Of a stretch of DNA of 64,000 bases, positions 42,463 to 50,964 are shown piece by piece. Position numbers and translations under genes: made by a program. Under the pieces are notes generated by a model. It was given only the letters and a program-made list of their open reading frames with translations, was not told the DNA's origin and made no database searches. The stretch spans positions 147,989 through 211,988 of the forward strand of contig NZ_JACYHB010000007.1 of NCBI RefSeq assembly GCF_014837295.1. The letters run 5' to 3'. Each line of letters opens with the position of its first letter. Position 1 is the first letter of the stretch. The stretch comes from Cellulosimicrobium arenosum (GTDB lineage Bacteria > Actinomycetota > Actinomycetes > Actinomycetales > Cellulomonadaceae).

Positions 42463-43422
42463 ATGTCCCGTGGCCGCCATCACGCAGCCCCAGCGGCCCG
42501 TGCTCGGTCGTCGCGGGCCCGTGCGCGGTCCTCGCGTCTCCCGGTGCTCGCGCTGGTCACGCTGCTCGGCGCGGGAGTTCTCGGCTCGGGCCCCCAGCAG
42601 GCCGACGGGAGCGAGGCGCCGGTCGGACCGACCGCAGGCCCGACGCCGGAGCGTGACGCCACCGCTGCGAGCCGTTCCGACGAGCGGGCGCCGCTGAGCG
42701 CAGGCCCGGTGCCCACGAAGGACGCCGTGCCCTCGCCGACGGACGAGGCGGCCGCGGAGCCGCTCCCTGAGATCGTTCCCGCCCCGGACGCGGAGCCGGA
42801 GCCGGAGCCGCTGCCCGACGTCACCGGGCAGATGTGGACCACCGATGCCGTCAACGTCAGGACCGCGCCGTCGGCCGACGCCGAGAAGGTCACCACCGCG
42901 TCGTTCGCGACCGCCGTCGACGTGACGGGTGCCGTCGAGGACGGGTGGAACCAAGTGGTCTGGGAGGGCGCGGCCGCCTGGATCAGCGCGGACTTCCTGT
43001 CCGACTCCGAGCCGGAGCCGGAGCCGGAGGCGGGGGAGCAGGCGGCGAGCGCGGCCGGAACCTCGCTCGCGCCGTGCTCGGTGAACCCCGAGATCGAGTC
43101 GAGCCTGCAGAGCAACGCGACCGCGACGTACCGGTCGGTGTGCGCGTCCTTCCCGCAGGTCACCTCGTACGGCGGGATCCGCCCGGGCGACAGCGGCGAC
43201 CACGGCACCGGCCGGGCCGTCGACATCATGATCACGGGGGAGACCGGGTGGGAGATCGCCCGGTACCTGCAGGCGAACGCCGGGTCGCTGGGGATCACCT
43301 ACGTCATCTACCAGCAGCAGAGATGGATGGCCGGCGACGCGACGAGCAGCTGGATCCCGATGGAGGACCGCGGCAGCACGACCGCGAACCACTACGACCA
43401 CGTGCACGTCAGCACGTCGTGA
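42463..43422 (+). CDS. secreted SH3b protein with a C-terminal ARB_07466-like peptidase-like domain
   Basis: 319 aa from ATG 42463 with GGAG at 42453-42456. The signal peptide follows an Arg-rich start. A long Pro/Glu-rich linker with EPEPEPLP repeats leads to an SH3b domain at about 125-185 (MWTTDAVNVRTAPSADAEKV). After a second EPEPEPE linker, a ~120-residue domain has CSVNPEIE, GGIRPGDSGDHGTGRAVDIM and the end NHYDHVHVS. Its His/Asp pattern recalls D-Ala-D-Ala carboxypeptidase-like (LAS) metal sites. It is probably a cell-wall hydrolase or binder; activity untested. A TACACT -10-like box is at 42421-42426. Confidence 0.8.
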   Translation: MSRGRHHAAPAARARSSRARARSSRLPVLALVTLLGAGVLGSGPQQADGSEAPVGPTAGPTPERDATAASRSDERAPLSAGPVPTKDAVPSPTDEAAAEPLPEIVPAPDAEPEPEPLPDVTGQMWTTDAVNVRTAPSADAEKVTTASFATAVDVTGAVEDGWNQVVWEGAAAWISADFLSDSEPEPEPEAGEQAASAAGTSLAPCSVNPEIESSLQSNATATYRSVCASFPQVTSYGGIRPGDSGDHGTGRAVDIMITGETGWEIARYLQANAGSLGITYVIYQQQRWMAGDATSSWIPMEDRGSTTANHYDHVHVSTS

Positions 43423-43431
43423 CGACTCGCG

Positions 43432-43983
43432 TCAGACGGGGGCGAGGGGACGGTGCTCGGTCTCCGGACGCGTCACCTCGATCGTGTCGCCCGCGCTGAT
43501 CGTCCCGCCCTGCCGCACCACCGACATGATGCCTGCCCTGCGGACGACTCCGCCCGCGCCGTCGGGCGTCAGGACCTGCTTGAGCAGGCCCGGCCAGAAG
43601 TCGTTGATCTGCTGGCACGGGTTGCGCAGCCCCGTGACCTCGAGGACGACCTCGGGCCCGATCGCCAGCCTTGTCCCCCGCGGCAGCCCGAGCAGGTCGA
43701 CGTCGCGTGTCGTGATGTTCTCCCCGAGGTCGCCGGGGGCGACGTCGAAGCCGGATCCGGCGAGCTCGTCGAGCAGCTCGGCGTGGATGAGGTGCACCTG
43801 CCGCAGGTTCGGCTGTGTCGGGTCGGCCCGCACCCGGCTGCGGTGCTGGACGGTGGCGCCTGCGTGCGCGTCGCCGACGACGCCCGAGCCCTCGACGACC
43901 CGTACCTCCTGCGCGACGTGCTTGCTGAAGCGGTGAGCGTCGTCGGACGCCAGCGAGACCACGCGCGGACGGGATGTCGTCAT
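43432..43983 (-). CDS. MOSC domain protein
   Basis: 183 aa from ATG 43983; an upstream in-frame extension is Pro/Arg low-complexity. The MOSC core is visible: GDAHAG at the N-terminus, GDLGENITTRDVDL, LEVTGLRNPCQQIN with the reactive cysteine, and RAGIMSVV. YiiM/YuaD-type MOSC proteins act in molybdenum cofactor-linked sulfur or N-hydroxyl chemistry; the exact substrate is unknown. It converges on the SH3b gene with a 9-nt gap and no terminator. Confidence 0.88.
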   Translation of the reverse strand: MTTSRPRVVSLASDDAHRFSKHVAQEVRVVEGSGVVGDAHAGATVQHRSRVRADPTQPNLRQVHLIHAELLDELAGSGFDVAPGDLGENITTRDVDLLGLPRGTRLAIGPEVVLEVTGLRNPCQQINDFWPGLLKQVLTPDGAGGVVRRAGIMSVVRQGGTISAGDTIEVTRPETEHRPLAPV

Positions 43984-44108
43984 GGCCCGATCCTGGCAGG
44001 CAGCTCCGCCGGGGACAAGGGCTTCCCAGGGAGGTTGCGGAGGGGGGCGAACGGGACGAACCGGCAAGGAAAGGGTCGCCTTGCTACCCATCGCTCGCCG
44101 CGTGTGAC

Positions 44109-44114
44109 TAGAGT
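44109..44114 (+). promoter_or_regulatory. candidate -10 box of the menJ-nuo operon
   Basis: TAGAGT at 44109-44114 fits a sigma70-like -10. A TTGCTA at 44081-44086 is 22 nt upstream, too far for an ideal -35. If used, transcription would start near 44121, which puts the Rex site just downstream, in a repressing position. Confidence 0.3.
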
Positions 44115-44127
44115 GACCAGTGCCTCA

Positions 44128-44145
44128 TTGTGACCGACTTCACAA
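44128..44145. promoter_or_regulatory. Rex operator (ROP) at the head of the menJ-nuo operon
   Basis: The site TTGTGACCGACTTCACAA has the two inverted half-sites of the Rex consensus TTGTGAA-N4-TTCACAA with one departure (C for A in the left half). It lies directly before the first gene. The regulator Rex is encoded at 20210-20887. A CRP-family protein (TGTGA-N6-TCACA) could also bind here, since the two consensus sequences overlap. In Streptomyces the nuo operon is a known Rex target, which favours Rex. Confidence 0.75.
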
Positions 44146-44154
44146 GGGGTGTGG

Positions 44155-45546
44155 ATGCGTCGTGTCTCCGCCGGGGAGACGGTGTGTACACCAGGCTTCG
44201 AGATGTTCGACGACGGACGGCGAGGTGAGGACGTGCGCGGCAGCCACGATGACGCCGACGTCATCGTCGTGGGCGCGGGCCCTGCCGGGTCGACGGCAGC
44301 GCACTACTGCGCCGCAGCCGGTCTGAGCGTCCTGCTCCTGGAGAAGTCGGCGTTCCCGCGCGACAAGATCTGCGGCGACGGCCTCACCCCGCGCGCGGTC
44401 GCCGAGCTCGTCCGCATGGGCGTGCCGACCCGCGCCGAGGACGGCTGGATCCGCAACGAGGGCCTGCGCGTCGTCGCGAGCGGCCGCTCGTGGGAGCTCG
44501 CCTGGCCCGACCTCGCGTCCTACCCGAGCTATGGGATGGCCCGCGCACGTCACTCGTTCGACCGCACGCTCGCCGAGCACGCGCAGCGCACCGGCGCGAA
44601 GCTGCTCGAGCGCACCGCGGTCACGGGGCCCGTGCTCGACGAGCGCACGGGCCGCGTCGTCGGCGTCACGGCCCGGCCGGTGGACGACAAGGGCCGTCGC
44701 GCGGGGGACGACGTCTCGTACCGCGCGCCCGTCGTGATCGCTGCCGACGGGGTGAGCTCGCGCTTCGCGCTCGCGCTCGGCCTCGCCAAGCGCGAGGACC
44801 GGCCGATGGGCGTGGCGGTGCGGACGTACTTCAAGACTCCCCGCGCCACGCCTCGATACATGGATGCCTGGATGGAGTCCCACCTCGAGCTGTGGGACGG
44901 CACGCCCCGTGAGTCCAACCTCCTCCCCGGGTACGGCTGGATCTTCGCGCTCGGCGACGGCACCGCGAACGTCGGACTCGGCTCCGTGAACTCGACACCC
45001 GCGCGGCAGTCCGCGGCGAACGTCGACTACAAGGACCTGTTCGCCACCTGGATGCGCAATGCCCCCCCGGAGTGGGAGTTCTCCGAGGAGAACCAGCTCG
45101 GCCCGGTGCGCGGCGCCGCGCTGCCGATGGGCTTCAACCGCACGCCGCTGTACACGCGCGGCGTCCTCCTCGTGGGCGACTCGGGCGGGATGGTCAGCCC
45201 GTTCAACGGCGAGGGCATCGCCTACGCGATGCAGGCGGCGCGCACCGCGGCGGACGTCGTCGCGCAGTCGCGTGCCCGGGCGACCGACGGCGGCCGCGAG
45301 CGAGCGCTGCAGACCTACCCCAGGGTCATGCACCGCGAGCTGGGCGGCTACTACACGCTCGGACGCTACTTCGTGCGGCTCATCGAGCACCCCGAGATCA
45401 TGCGGATCTGCACACGGTACGGCCTGCCCCGGCCGGTCGTGATGCGGTTCGTGCTCAAGCTCCTGTCCGACTGCTACGAGCCCCGGGGCGGTGACTGGGT
45501 CGACCGGGTCATCGCCGGGCTGACAAGGGTGGTGCCGTCGTCATGA
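44155..45546 (+). CDS. geranylgeranyl reductase family FAD-dependent oxidoreductase (MenJ-like)
   Basis: 463 aa from ATG 44155 (AAGGGG at 44144-44149). The conserved part begins only at DADVIVVGAGPAG, so later starts (ATG 44203, GTG 44233) are quite possible. Features are the Rossmann GxGxxG for FAD, FPRDKICGDGLTPRAV (the C/G-D-G motif of GGR-type enzymes), and VGDSGGMVSPFNGEGI for the second FAD contact. Mycobacterial MenJ (Rv0561c) of this family saturates one isoprene unit of menaquinone, and it too lies between the ubiE gene and a polyprenyl synthase gene. It overlaps nuoA by four bases, so it belongs to the complex I operon here. Confidence 0.88.
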   Translation: MRRVSAGETVCTPGFEMFDDGRRGEDVRGSHDDADVIVVGAGPAGSTAAHYCAAAGLSVLLLEKSAFPRDKICGDGLTPRAVAELVRMGVPTRAEDGWIRNEGLRVVASGRSWELAWPDLASYPSYGMARARHSFDRTLAEHAQRTGAKLLERTAVTGPVLDERTGRVVGVTARPVDDKGRRAGDDVSYRAPVVIAADGVSSRFALALGLAKREDRPMGVAVRTYFKTPRATPRYMDAWMESHLELWDGTPRESNLLPGYGWIFALGDGTANVGLGSVNSTPARQSAANVDYKDLFATWMRNAPPEWEFSEENQLGPVRGAALPMGFNRTPLYTRGVLLVGDSGGMVSPFNGEGIAYAMQAARTAADVVAQSRARATDGGRERALQTYPRVMHRELGGYYTLGRYFVRLIEHPEIMRICTRYGLPRPVVMRFVLKLLSDCYEPRGGDWVDRVIAGLTRVVPSS

Positions 45547-45905
45547 CCAATCCCTACCTCCCGCTCCTCTTCCTGATGGGCATCGCCGCCGTGCTCGCGC
45601 TCGGCGGCGTGGGTGCGAGCGCCGTCATCGGGCCCAAGCGCTACAACCGGGCCAAGCTCGACGCCTACGAGTGCGGCATCGAGCCCACGCCGCACGCCGT
45701 GGGCGGCGGACGGTTCCCGATCAAGTACTACCTGGTCGCCATGACGTTCATCGTGTTCGACATCGAGGTCGTCTTCCTCTACCCGTGGGCCGTCGACTTC
45801 GCGACGCTCGCCCTGTTCGGTCTCGTCGCGATGCTCGGCTTCCTGGTGCTGATCACCGTGCCGTTCGTGTACGAGTGGCGCCGCGGAGGGCTCGAGTGGG
45901 ACTGA
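45543..45905 (+). CDS. nuoA: NADH-quinone oxidoreductase subunit A
   Basis: 120 aa, ATG 45543. Three membrane helices; the conserved loop [23 protein letters not shown] and the acidic [13 protein letters not shown] helix near the quinone channel are intact. It overlaps the MenJ-like gene (ATGA). Gap to nuoB 74 nt, the longest within the operon. Confidence 0.96.
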   Translation: MTNPYLPLLFLMGIAAVLALGGVGASAVIGPKRYNRAKLDAYECGIEPTPHAVGGGRFPIKYYLVAMTFIVFDIEVVFLYPWAVDFATLALFGLVAMLGFLVLITVPFVYEWRRGGLEWD

Positions 45906-45979
45906 CTCCCGCCGCACGTCGGCGCACCTGCCAGCACACCTGTCCGCGGCGAACCCGCGCGAGGGACTAGGAGGACATC

Positions 45980-46531
45980 ATGGGGATCGAGGAAGCTCCC
46001 TCGGGCTTCTTGCTCACGAGCATCGAGGACCTGGCCGGCTACTTCCGCAAGGCATCGCTGTGGCCCGTGACCTTCGGGCTCGCGTGCTGCGCCATCGAGA
46101 TGATGGCGGCGGGTGCCTCGCGCTTCGACCTCTCGCGATTCGGCATGGAGGTCTTCCGCGCCTCGCCGCGCCAGGCGGACCTCATGATCGTCGCGGGCCG
46201 GGTGAGCCAGAAGATGGCGCCCGTGGTCCGCCAGGTCTACGACCAGATGAGCGAGCCCAAGTGGGTGCTGTCGATGGGCGTGTGCGCCTCGAGCGGCGGC
46301 ATGTTCAACAACTACGCGATCGTCCAGGGCGTCGACCACATCGTGCCGGTCGACATCTACCTGCCCGGCTGCCCGCCCCGCCCCGAGATGCTGATCAACG
46401 CGATCCTGGCGCTGCACGAGCAGATCGGCGACGAGCCTCTCGGCGTCAACCGCAAGGAGGCGGCGAAGGCCGCGGAGGCCAAGGCGCTGGAGGCCACGCC
46501 GACCTTCCAGATGAAGGGCATGCTGCGGTGA
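45980..46531 (+). CDS. nuoB: NADH-quinone oxidoreductase subunit B
   Basis: 183 aa, ATG 45980 with AGGAGG at 45969-45974. The four ligands of Fe-S cluster N2 are present: the adjacent Cys pair in [10 protein letters not shown], the Cys in [10 protein letters not shown] and that in PGCPPRPE. The ~25-residue Ala/Glu/Lys-rich C-terminal tail is typical of the group. Its stop overlaps the nuoC start. Confidence 0.97.
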   Translation: MGIEEAPSGFLLTSIEDLAGYFRKASLWPVTFGLACCAIEMMAAGASRFDLSRFGMEVFRASPRQADLMIVAGRVSQKMAPVVRQVYDQMSEPKWVLSMGVCASSGGMFNNYAIVQGVDHIVPVDIYLPGCPPRPEMLINAILALHEQIGDEPLGVNRKEAAKAAEAKALEATPTFQMKGMLR

Positions 46532-47301
46532 GCCCGGCGAACGACGGCACCACGCCCGCCCCGCAGCCCGAGGAGGTCAGCGGACCGCGGTCGGCCGACC
46601 TGGTCTCGGGTGCGCACGCGCCGCACACGCTCGAGGTCGTCGAGGTCCGCACCGGCATGTTCGGCACCCACGGCTCCGGCGACACGTCCGGCTACGGCGG
46701 GCTCGTCCAGCCCGTCGCGATGCCGGGCGCGAGCGCACGGCCCTACGGCTCGTGGTTCGACGAGGTGGTCGACGTCCTCGCCGAGGTCCTCGCCGAGGCG
46801 GGCACGCGCTTCGACGACGCGATCGAGCGCGTCGTCGTCGACCCGCCCGGGGAGCACGCCGAGCTGACGCTGCACGTGCACCGCGACCACCTCGTGCAGG
46901 TCAGCCAGGCGCTGCGCGACGACCAGGACCTGCGGTTCGAGCTCAGCCTCGGCGTCAGCGGCGTCCACTACCCGCACGACGTCGGGCGCGAGCTGCACGC
47001 CGTCTACCACCTCACGTCGATCACGCACGGGCGCTCGCTGCGGCTCGAGGTCGCCGTGCCCGACGCCGACCCCCACGTCCCGTCGACCACGTCCGTCTAC
47101 CCGACGAACGACTGGCACGAGCGCGAGACGTGGGACTTCTTCGGCATCGTGTTCGACGGTCATCCGGCCCTCGCCCGCATCGAGATGCCGGACGACTGGC
47201 CCGGTCACCCGCAGCGCAAGGACTACCCGCTCGGCGGGATCCCTGTCGAGTACAAGGGCGCGACCGTGCCCCCGCCGGACACGAGGAGGTCGTACTCGTG
47301 A
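46528..47301 (+). CDS. nuoC: NADH-quinone oxidoreductase subunit C
   Basis: 257 aa from GTG 46528, overlapping the nuoB stop (GTGA). The 30-kDa subunit signature [18 protein letters not shown] is followed by [17 protein letters not shown]. The N-terminal ~70 residues are variable. It is part of the peripheral arm next to NuoD. Its stop overlaps nuoD (GTGA). Confidence 0.95.
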   Translation: MSPANDGTTPAPQPEEVSGPRSADLVSGAHAPHTLEVVEVRTGMFGTHGSGDTSGYGGLVQPVAMPGASARPYGSWFDEVVDVLAEVLAEAGTRFDDAIERVVVDPPGEHAELTLHVHRDHLVQVSQALRDDQDLRFELSLGVSGVHYPHDVGRELHAVYHLTSITHGRSLRLEVAVPDADPHVPSTTSVYPTNDWHERETWDFFGIVFDGHPALARIEMPDDWPGHPQRKDYPLGGIPVEYKGATVPPPDTRRSYS

Positions 47302-48680
47302 GCACGTCAGCAGAGCAGGAGACACCGCGCACCGCACCCCGGTCGACCCGGCCGCCCGTCGGAGACTTCGACGCGGGCGTCCCGAGCTTCGAGGCGTCGG
47401 GCGGGGACTGGGCGGACATCACCGAGTCCGCCGTGGCCGCGGCCGCGCTCGGCGAGGAGCGCATCGTCGTCAACATGGGCCCGCAGCACCCGTCCACCCA
47501 CGGCGTGCTGCGCCTCATGCTCGAGATCGACGGGGAGACGGTGACCGAGGCCCGCTGCGGCATCGGCTACCTGCACACCGGCATCGAGAAGAACATGGAG
47601 TACCGGACGTGGACGCAGGGCGTCACGTTCTGCACGCGCATGGACTACCTCGCGCCGATCTTCCAGGAGACGGCGTACTGCCTCGCGGTCGAGAAGCTGC
47701 TCGGCATCACCGCGGACGTGCCGGAGCGCGCGAGCGTGATCCGCGTCCTGATGATGGAGCTCAACCGGGTCGCGTCCCACCTCGTCTGCCTGGGGACGGG
47801 CGGCAACGAGATGGGTGCCACGACGGTCATGACGATCGGGTTCACGGCCCGTGAGGAGATCCTGCGGATCTTCGAGGCCGTCACAGGCCTGCGCATGAAC
47901 AACGCGTACGTGCGGCCCGGGGGCGTCTCCACGGACGTCCCGCCGGACCTCGTCGAGCAGGTGCGCAGCACGCTCCCCACGGTTCGTTCGTACCTCAGCC
48001 AGCTCGGCGACCTCATGCTCGCGAACCCGATCTTCAAGGGTCGTCTGGTCGGCGTGGGGCACCTGAGCCTGGCCGGGTGCATGGCGCTCGGCGTCACGGG
48101 CCCCGTGCTCCGCTCGACCGGCCTGCCGTACGACGTGCGCAAGTCCGATCCGTACTGCGGGTACGAGACGTACGACTTCGACGTCCCGACCGCCGACGGC
48201 GCCGACTGCTACGACCGCGTCGTGCTCCGGCTCGAGGAGTGCTACCAGTCGCTGAAGATCGTCGAGCAGTGCCTCGAGCGGCTCGAGGCCAGCGCCGGCC
48301 AGCCCGTCATGGTGGGCGACAGGAAGATCGCGTGGCCGGCACAGCTCGCGGTCGGCAGCGACGGCCAGGGCAACTCGCTCGACCACATCAAGGAGATCAT
48401 GGGCACCTCCATGGAGGCCCTGATCCACCACTTCAAGCTCGTCACGGAGGGGTTCCGGGTCCCGGTCGGCCAGGCGTGGCAGACGATCGAGCACCCGCGC
48501 GGCGAGATGGGGGTGCACCTCGTGTCCGACGGCGGCACGCGTCCCTACCGCGCGCACTTCCGCGACCCGTCGTTCAACAACCTGCAGGCCGTGGCCGCGA
48601 TGTGCGAGGGCGGCCAGGTGGCCGACGTCGTCGTCGCGGTCGCGTCCCTCGATCCCGTGCTGGGAGGGGTGGACCGATGA
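47298..48680 (+). CDS. nuoD: NADH-quinone oxidoreductase subunit D
   Basis: 460 aa from GTG 47298. The 49-kDa subunit forms the quinone site with Nuo[29 protein letters not shown], and the end [26 protein letters not shown] ~45-residue variable N-terminal lead comes first. ATGA overlap with nuoE. Confidence 0.96.
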   Translation: MSTSAEQETPRTAPRSTRPPVGDFDAGVPSFEASGGDWADITESAVAAAALGEERIVVNMGPQHPSTHGVLRLMLEIDGETVTEARCGIGYLHTGIEKNMEYRTWTQGVTFCTRMDYLAPIFQETAYCLAVEKLLGITADVPERASVIRVLMMELNRVASHLVCLGTGGNEMGATTVMTIGFTAREEILRIFEAVTGLRMNNAYVRPGGVSTDVPPDLVEQVRSTLPTVRSYLSQLGDLMLANPIFKGRLVGVGHLSLAGCMALGVTGPVLRSTGLPYDVRKSDPYCGYETYDFDVPTADGADCYDRVVLRLEECYQSLKIVEQCLERLEASAGQPVMVGDRKIAWPAQLAVGSDGQGNSLDHIKEIMGTSMEALIHHFKLVTEGFRVPVGQAWQTIEHPRGEMGVHLVSDGGTRPYRAHFRDPSFNNLQAVAAMCEGGQVADVVVAVASLDPVLGGVDR

Positions 48681-49597
48681 CCACGGAGACAACCACGGAC
48701 GCGTCCGGCGGGCCCGGTCGTCCACGCTCGCGGTCCGGGTACGACGCCGAGAAGGTGGCACGGCTGGCGGCCGACGCCGCGCTGATCGTCGCGCGCTACC
48801 CGCAGCCGCGCTCGGCGCTGCTGCCGATGCTGCACCTCGTGCAGTCCGAGGACGGCTACGTCTCGCGCGACGGGATCCGGTTCTGCGCGGAACAGCTCGA
48901 CCTGACGGCCGCCGAGGTCTCGGCGGTGGCGACGTTCTACACGCAGTACAAGCGCCACCCCAACGGGACGTACACCGTGGGCGTGTGCACCAACACGCTG
49001 TGCGCGATCATGGGCGGCGACGAGATCTTCGACGAGCTGAGCGAGCACCTCGGCGTCGGGCACGATGAGACGACCGACGACGGTGCCGTCACGCTCGAAC
49101 GGGTCGAGTGCAACGCGGCGTGCGACTACGCGCCGGTCATGATGGTCAACTGGGAATTCTTCGACAACCAGACCCCCGGCAGCGCGACCGACGTCGTCGA
49201 CCGCCTCCGCGCGGGCGAGCAGGTCGCCCCGACCCGCGGTGCCGCGAGCGTGTGCTCCTTCAAGCAGATGAGCCGGGTCCTGGCCGGCTTCACGGACGGC
49301 CGCGCCGACGAGGGCGTCGGCGCGGGCGAGCCCACTCTCGCGGGCCTGCGCCTCGCCCGCGAGAACGGCTGGACCGCCCCGGGCGGCCCGACGGACACGG
49401 CGGAGGGGGCGCAGGCCCCGGACGGCGGCCCGAGCACCGGGACGACGGGACCTGCCGATGCTCAGGGCGAGCCGGAGGCGGGCGAGGAGCAGTCGAGCGC
49501 GGAGCGCGAACCCACCACCGACGCCGACGTCGACCCGGGCGGGAAGCCCGGCACGCCGGAGGCGAAGCCGGACGCGTCGAAGGGAACGGACGCATGA
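48677..49597 (+). CDS. nuoE: NADH-quinone oxidoreductase subunit E with long acidic tail
   Basis: 306 aa, ATG 48677. The thioredoxin-like 2Fe-2S domain (cluster N1a) has ligands in GVCTNTLC and [11 protein letters not shown]. After about residue 200 it carries a ~100-residue Gly/Pro/Glu/Asp-rich disordered tail, so the protein is much longer than the ~160-240 aa usual for NuoE. The stop overlaps nuoF (ATGA). Confidence 0.95.
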   Translation: MTTETTTDASGGPGRPRSRSGYDAEKVARLAADAALIVARYPQPRSALLPMLHLVQSEDGYVSRDGIRFCAEQLDLTAAEVSAVATFYTQYKRHPNGTYTVGVCTNTLCAIMGGDEIFDELSEHLGVGHDETTDDGAVTLERVECNAACDYAPVMMVNWEFFDNQTPGSATDVVDRLRAGEQVAPTRGAASVCSFKQMSRVLAGFTDGRADEGVGAGEPTLAGLRLARENGWTAPGGPTDTAEGAQAPDGGPSTGTTGPADAQGEPEAGEEQSSAEREPTTDADVDPGGKPGTPEAKPDASKGTDA

Positions 49598-50964
49598 GCG
49601 AGCAGAGCGTGGCGGCAGGCCGGCCGTCGCACGACCCGTTGACCCCGGTCCTGTCGGACACGTGGGACGCGGACCGGTCGTGGACGCTGCAGGCGTACCG
49701 GGACCACGGCGGGTACGCGGGCCTGCGCGCCGCGCTGGCGCAGGAGCCCGCGGACGTGGTCGCGACCGTCAAGGCGTCTGGCCTGCGCGGACGTGGGGGA
49801 GCGGGCTTCCCGACGGGGATGAAGTGGGGCTTCCTGCCCCCGCCCGACGGCGGTCCGCGCTACCTCGTCGTCAACGCCGACGAGTCGGAACCGGGGACGT
49901 GCAAGGACATCCCGCTCATGATGGCGAGCCCGCAGGCGCTGATCGAGGGCGTGGCGATCACGTCGTACGCGATCGGGTGCCACCACGCGTTCATCTACGT
50001 GCGCGGCGAGGTGCTGCACGTGTACCGGCGCCTGCTGCGGGCCGTCGAGGAGGCGTACGCCGCGGGGCTCCTCGGCAAGGACGTGCAGGGGTCGGGCTTC
50101 GACCTCGAGGTCACGGTCCACGCCGGTGCGGGCGCCTACATCTGCGGCGAGGAGACGGCGCTGCTCGACTCGCTCGAGGGGTTGCGCGGGCAGCCGCGCC
50201 TCAAGCCCCCGTTCCCGGCGGTCGCGGGCCTGTACGCCCGGCCGACGGTGGTCAACAACGTGGAGTCGATCGCGAGCGTCCCGTCGATCGTCGCCCGCGG
50301 CGCGGACTGGTTCACGTCGATGGGGACCGAGCGATCCGCAGGGTACGGACTGTTCTCGCTGTCCGGGCACGTGACCCGCCCGGGCCAGTACGAGGCACCC
50401 CTCGGTACGACCCTGCGCGAGCTGCTCGACCTGGCGGGCGGGATGCGCGGCGGCAAGGCGCTGAAGTTCTGGACGCCCGGCGGGTCGTCCACGCCGATCT
50501 TCACCGACGCCCACCTGGACACCCCGCTCGACTACGAGTCCGTGGCGAAGGCGGGGTCGATGCTGGGCACGCGCGCCCTGCAGATCTTCGACGAGACGAC
50601 GTGCGTGGTGCGGGCGGTGAGTCGCTGGACCGACTTCTACGCGCACGAGTCGTGCGGCAAGTGCACGCCGTGCCGCGAGGGCACGTACTGGATGAAGCAG
50701 GTCCTGGCCCGCATCGAGGGCGGGCAGGGCACCGAGGCGGACCTCGACCTGCTGCTCGACACGTGCGACAACATCCTCGGCCGTGCGTTCTGCGCGCTGG
50801 GCGACGGTGCGACCTCGCCCGTGACGAGCAGCATCGAGCTCTTCCGCGCCGAGTACGAGGCGCACATCACCGGCGGTGGGTGCCCGTTCGACCCGGCCGC
50901 GGCCGCGCTGTTCGACTACACGTCCCGCCCGAGCTCGCGTGTCCTGACGGCAGGAGTGCACTGA
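49594..50964 (+). CDS. nuoF: NADH-quinone oxidoreductase subunit F
   Basis: 456 aa, ATG 49594. Binds NADH and [51 protein letters not shown], and the N3 4Fe-4S ligands [12 protein letters not shown] plus a distal Cys in [12 protein letters not shown]. This is the electron entry point of complex I. ATGA-type overlap (TGATG) with nuoG. Confidence 0.97.
   Translation: MSEQSVAAGRPSHDPLTPVLSDTWDADRSWTLQAYRDHGGYAGLRAALAQEPADVVATVKASGLRGRGGAGFPTGMKWGFLPPPDGGPRYLVVNADESEPGTCKDIPLMMASPQALIEGVAITSYAIGCHHAFIYVRGEVLHVYRRLLRAVEEAYAAGLLGKDVQGSGFDLEVTVHAGAGAYICGEETALLDSLEGLRGQPRLKPPFPAVAGLYARPTVVNNVESIASVPSIVARGADWFTSMGTERSAGYGLFSLSGHVTRPGQYEAPLGTTLRELLDLAGGMRGGKALKFWTPGGSSTPIFTDAHLDTPLDYESVAKAGSMLGTRALQIFDETTCVVRAVSRWTDFYAHESCGKCTPCREGTYWMKQVLARIEGGQGTEADLDLLLDTCDNILGRAFCALGDGATSPVTSSIELFRAEYEAHITGGGCPFDPAAAALFDYTSRPSSRVLTAGVH

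Noticed and set aside
44129..44144. CRP/GlxR site TGTGA-N6-TCACA
   Set aside because: It fits the CRP consensus formally, but the longer match to the Rex operator and the known Rex control of nuo make Rex the better call. Not excluded.
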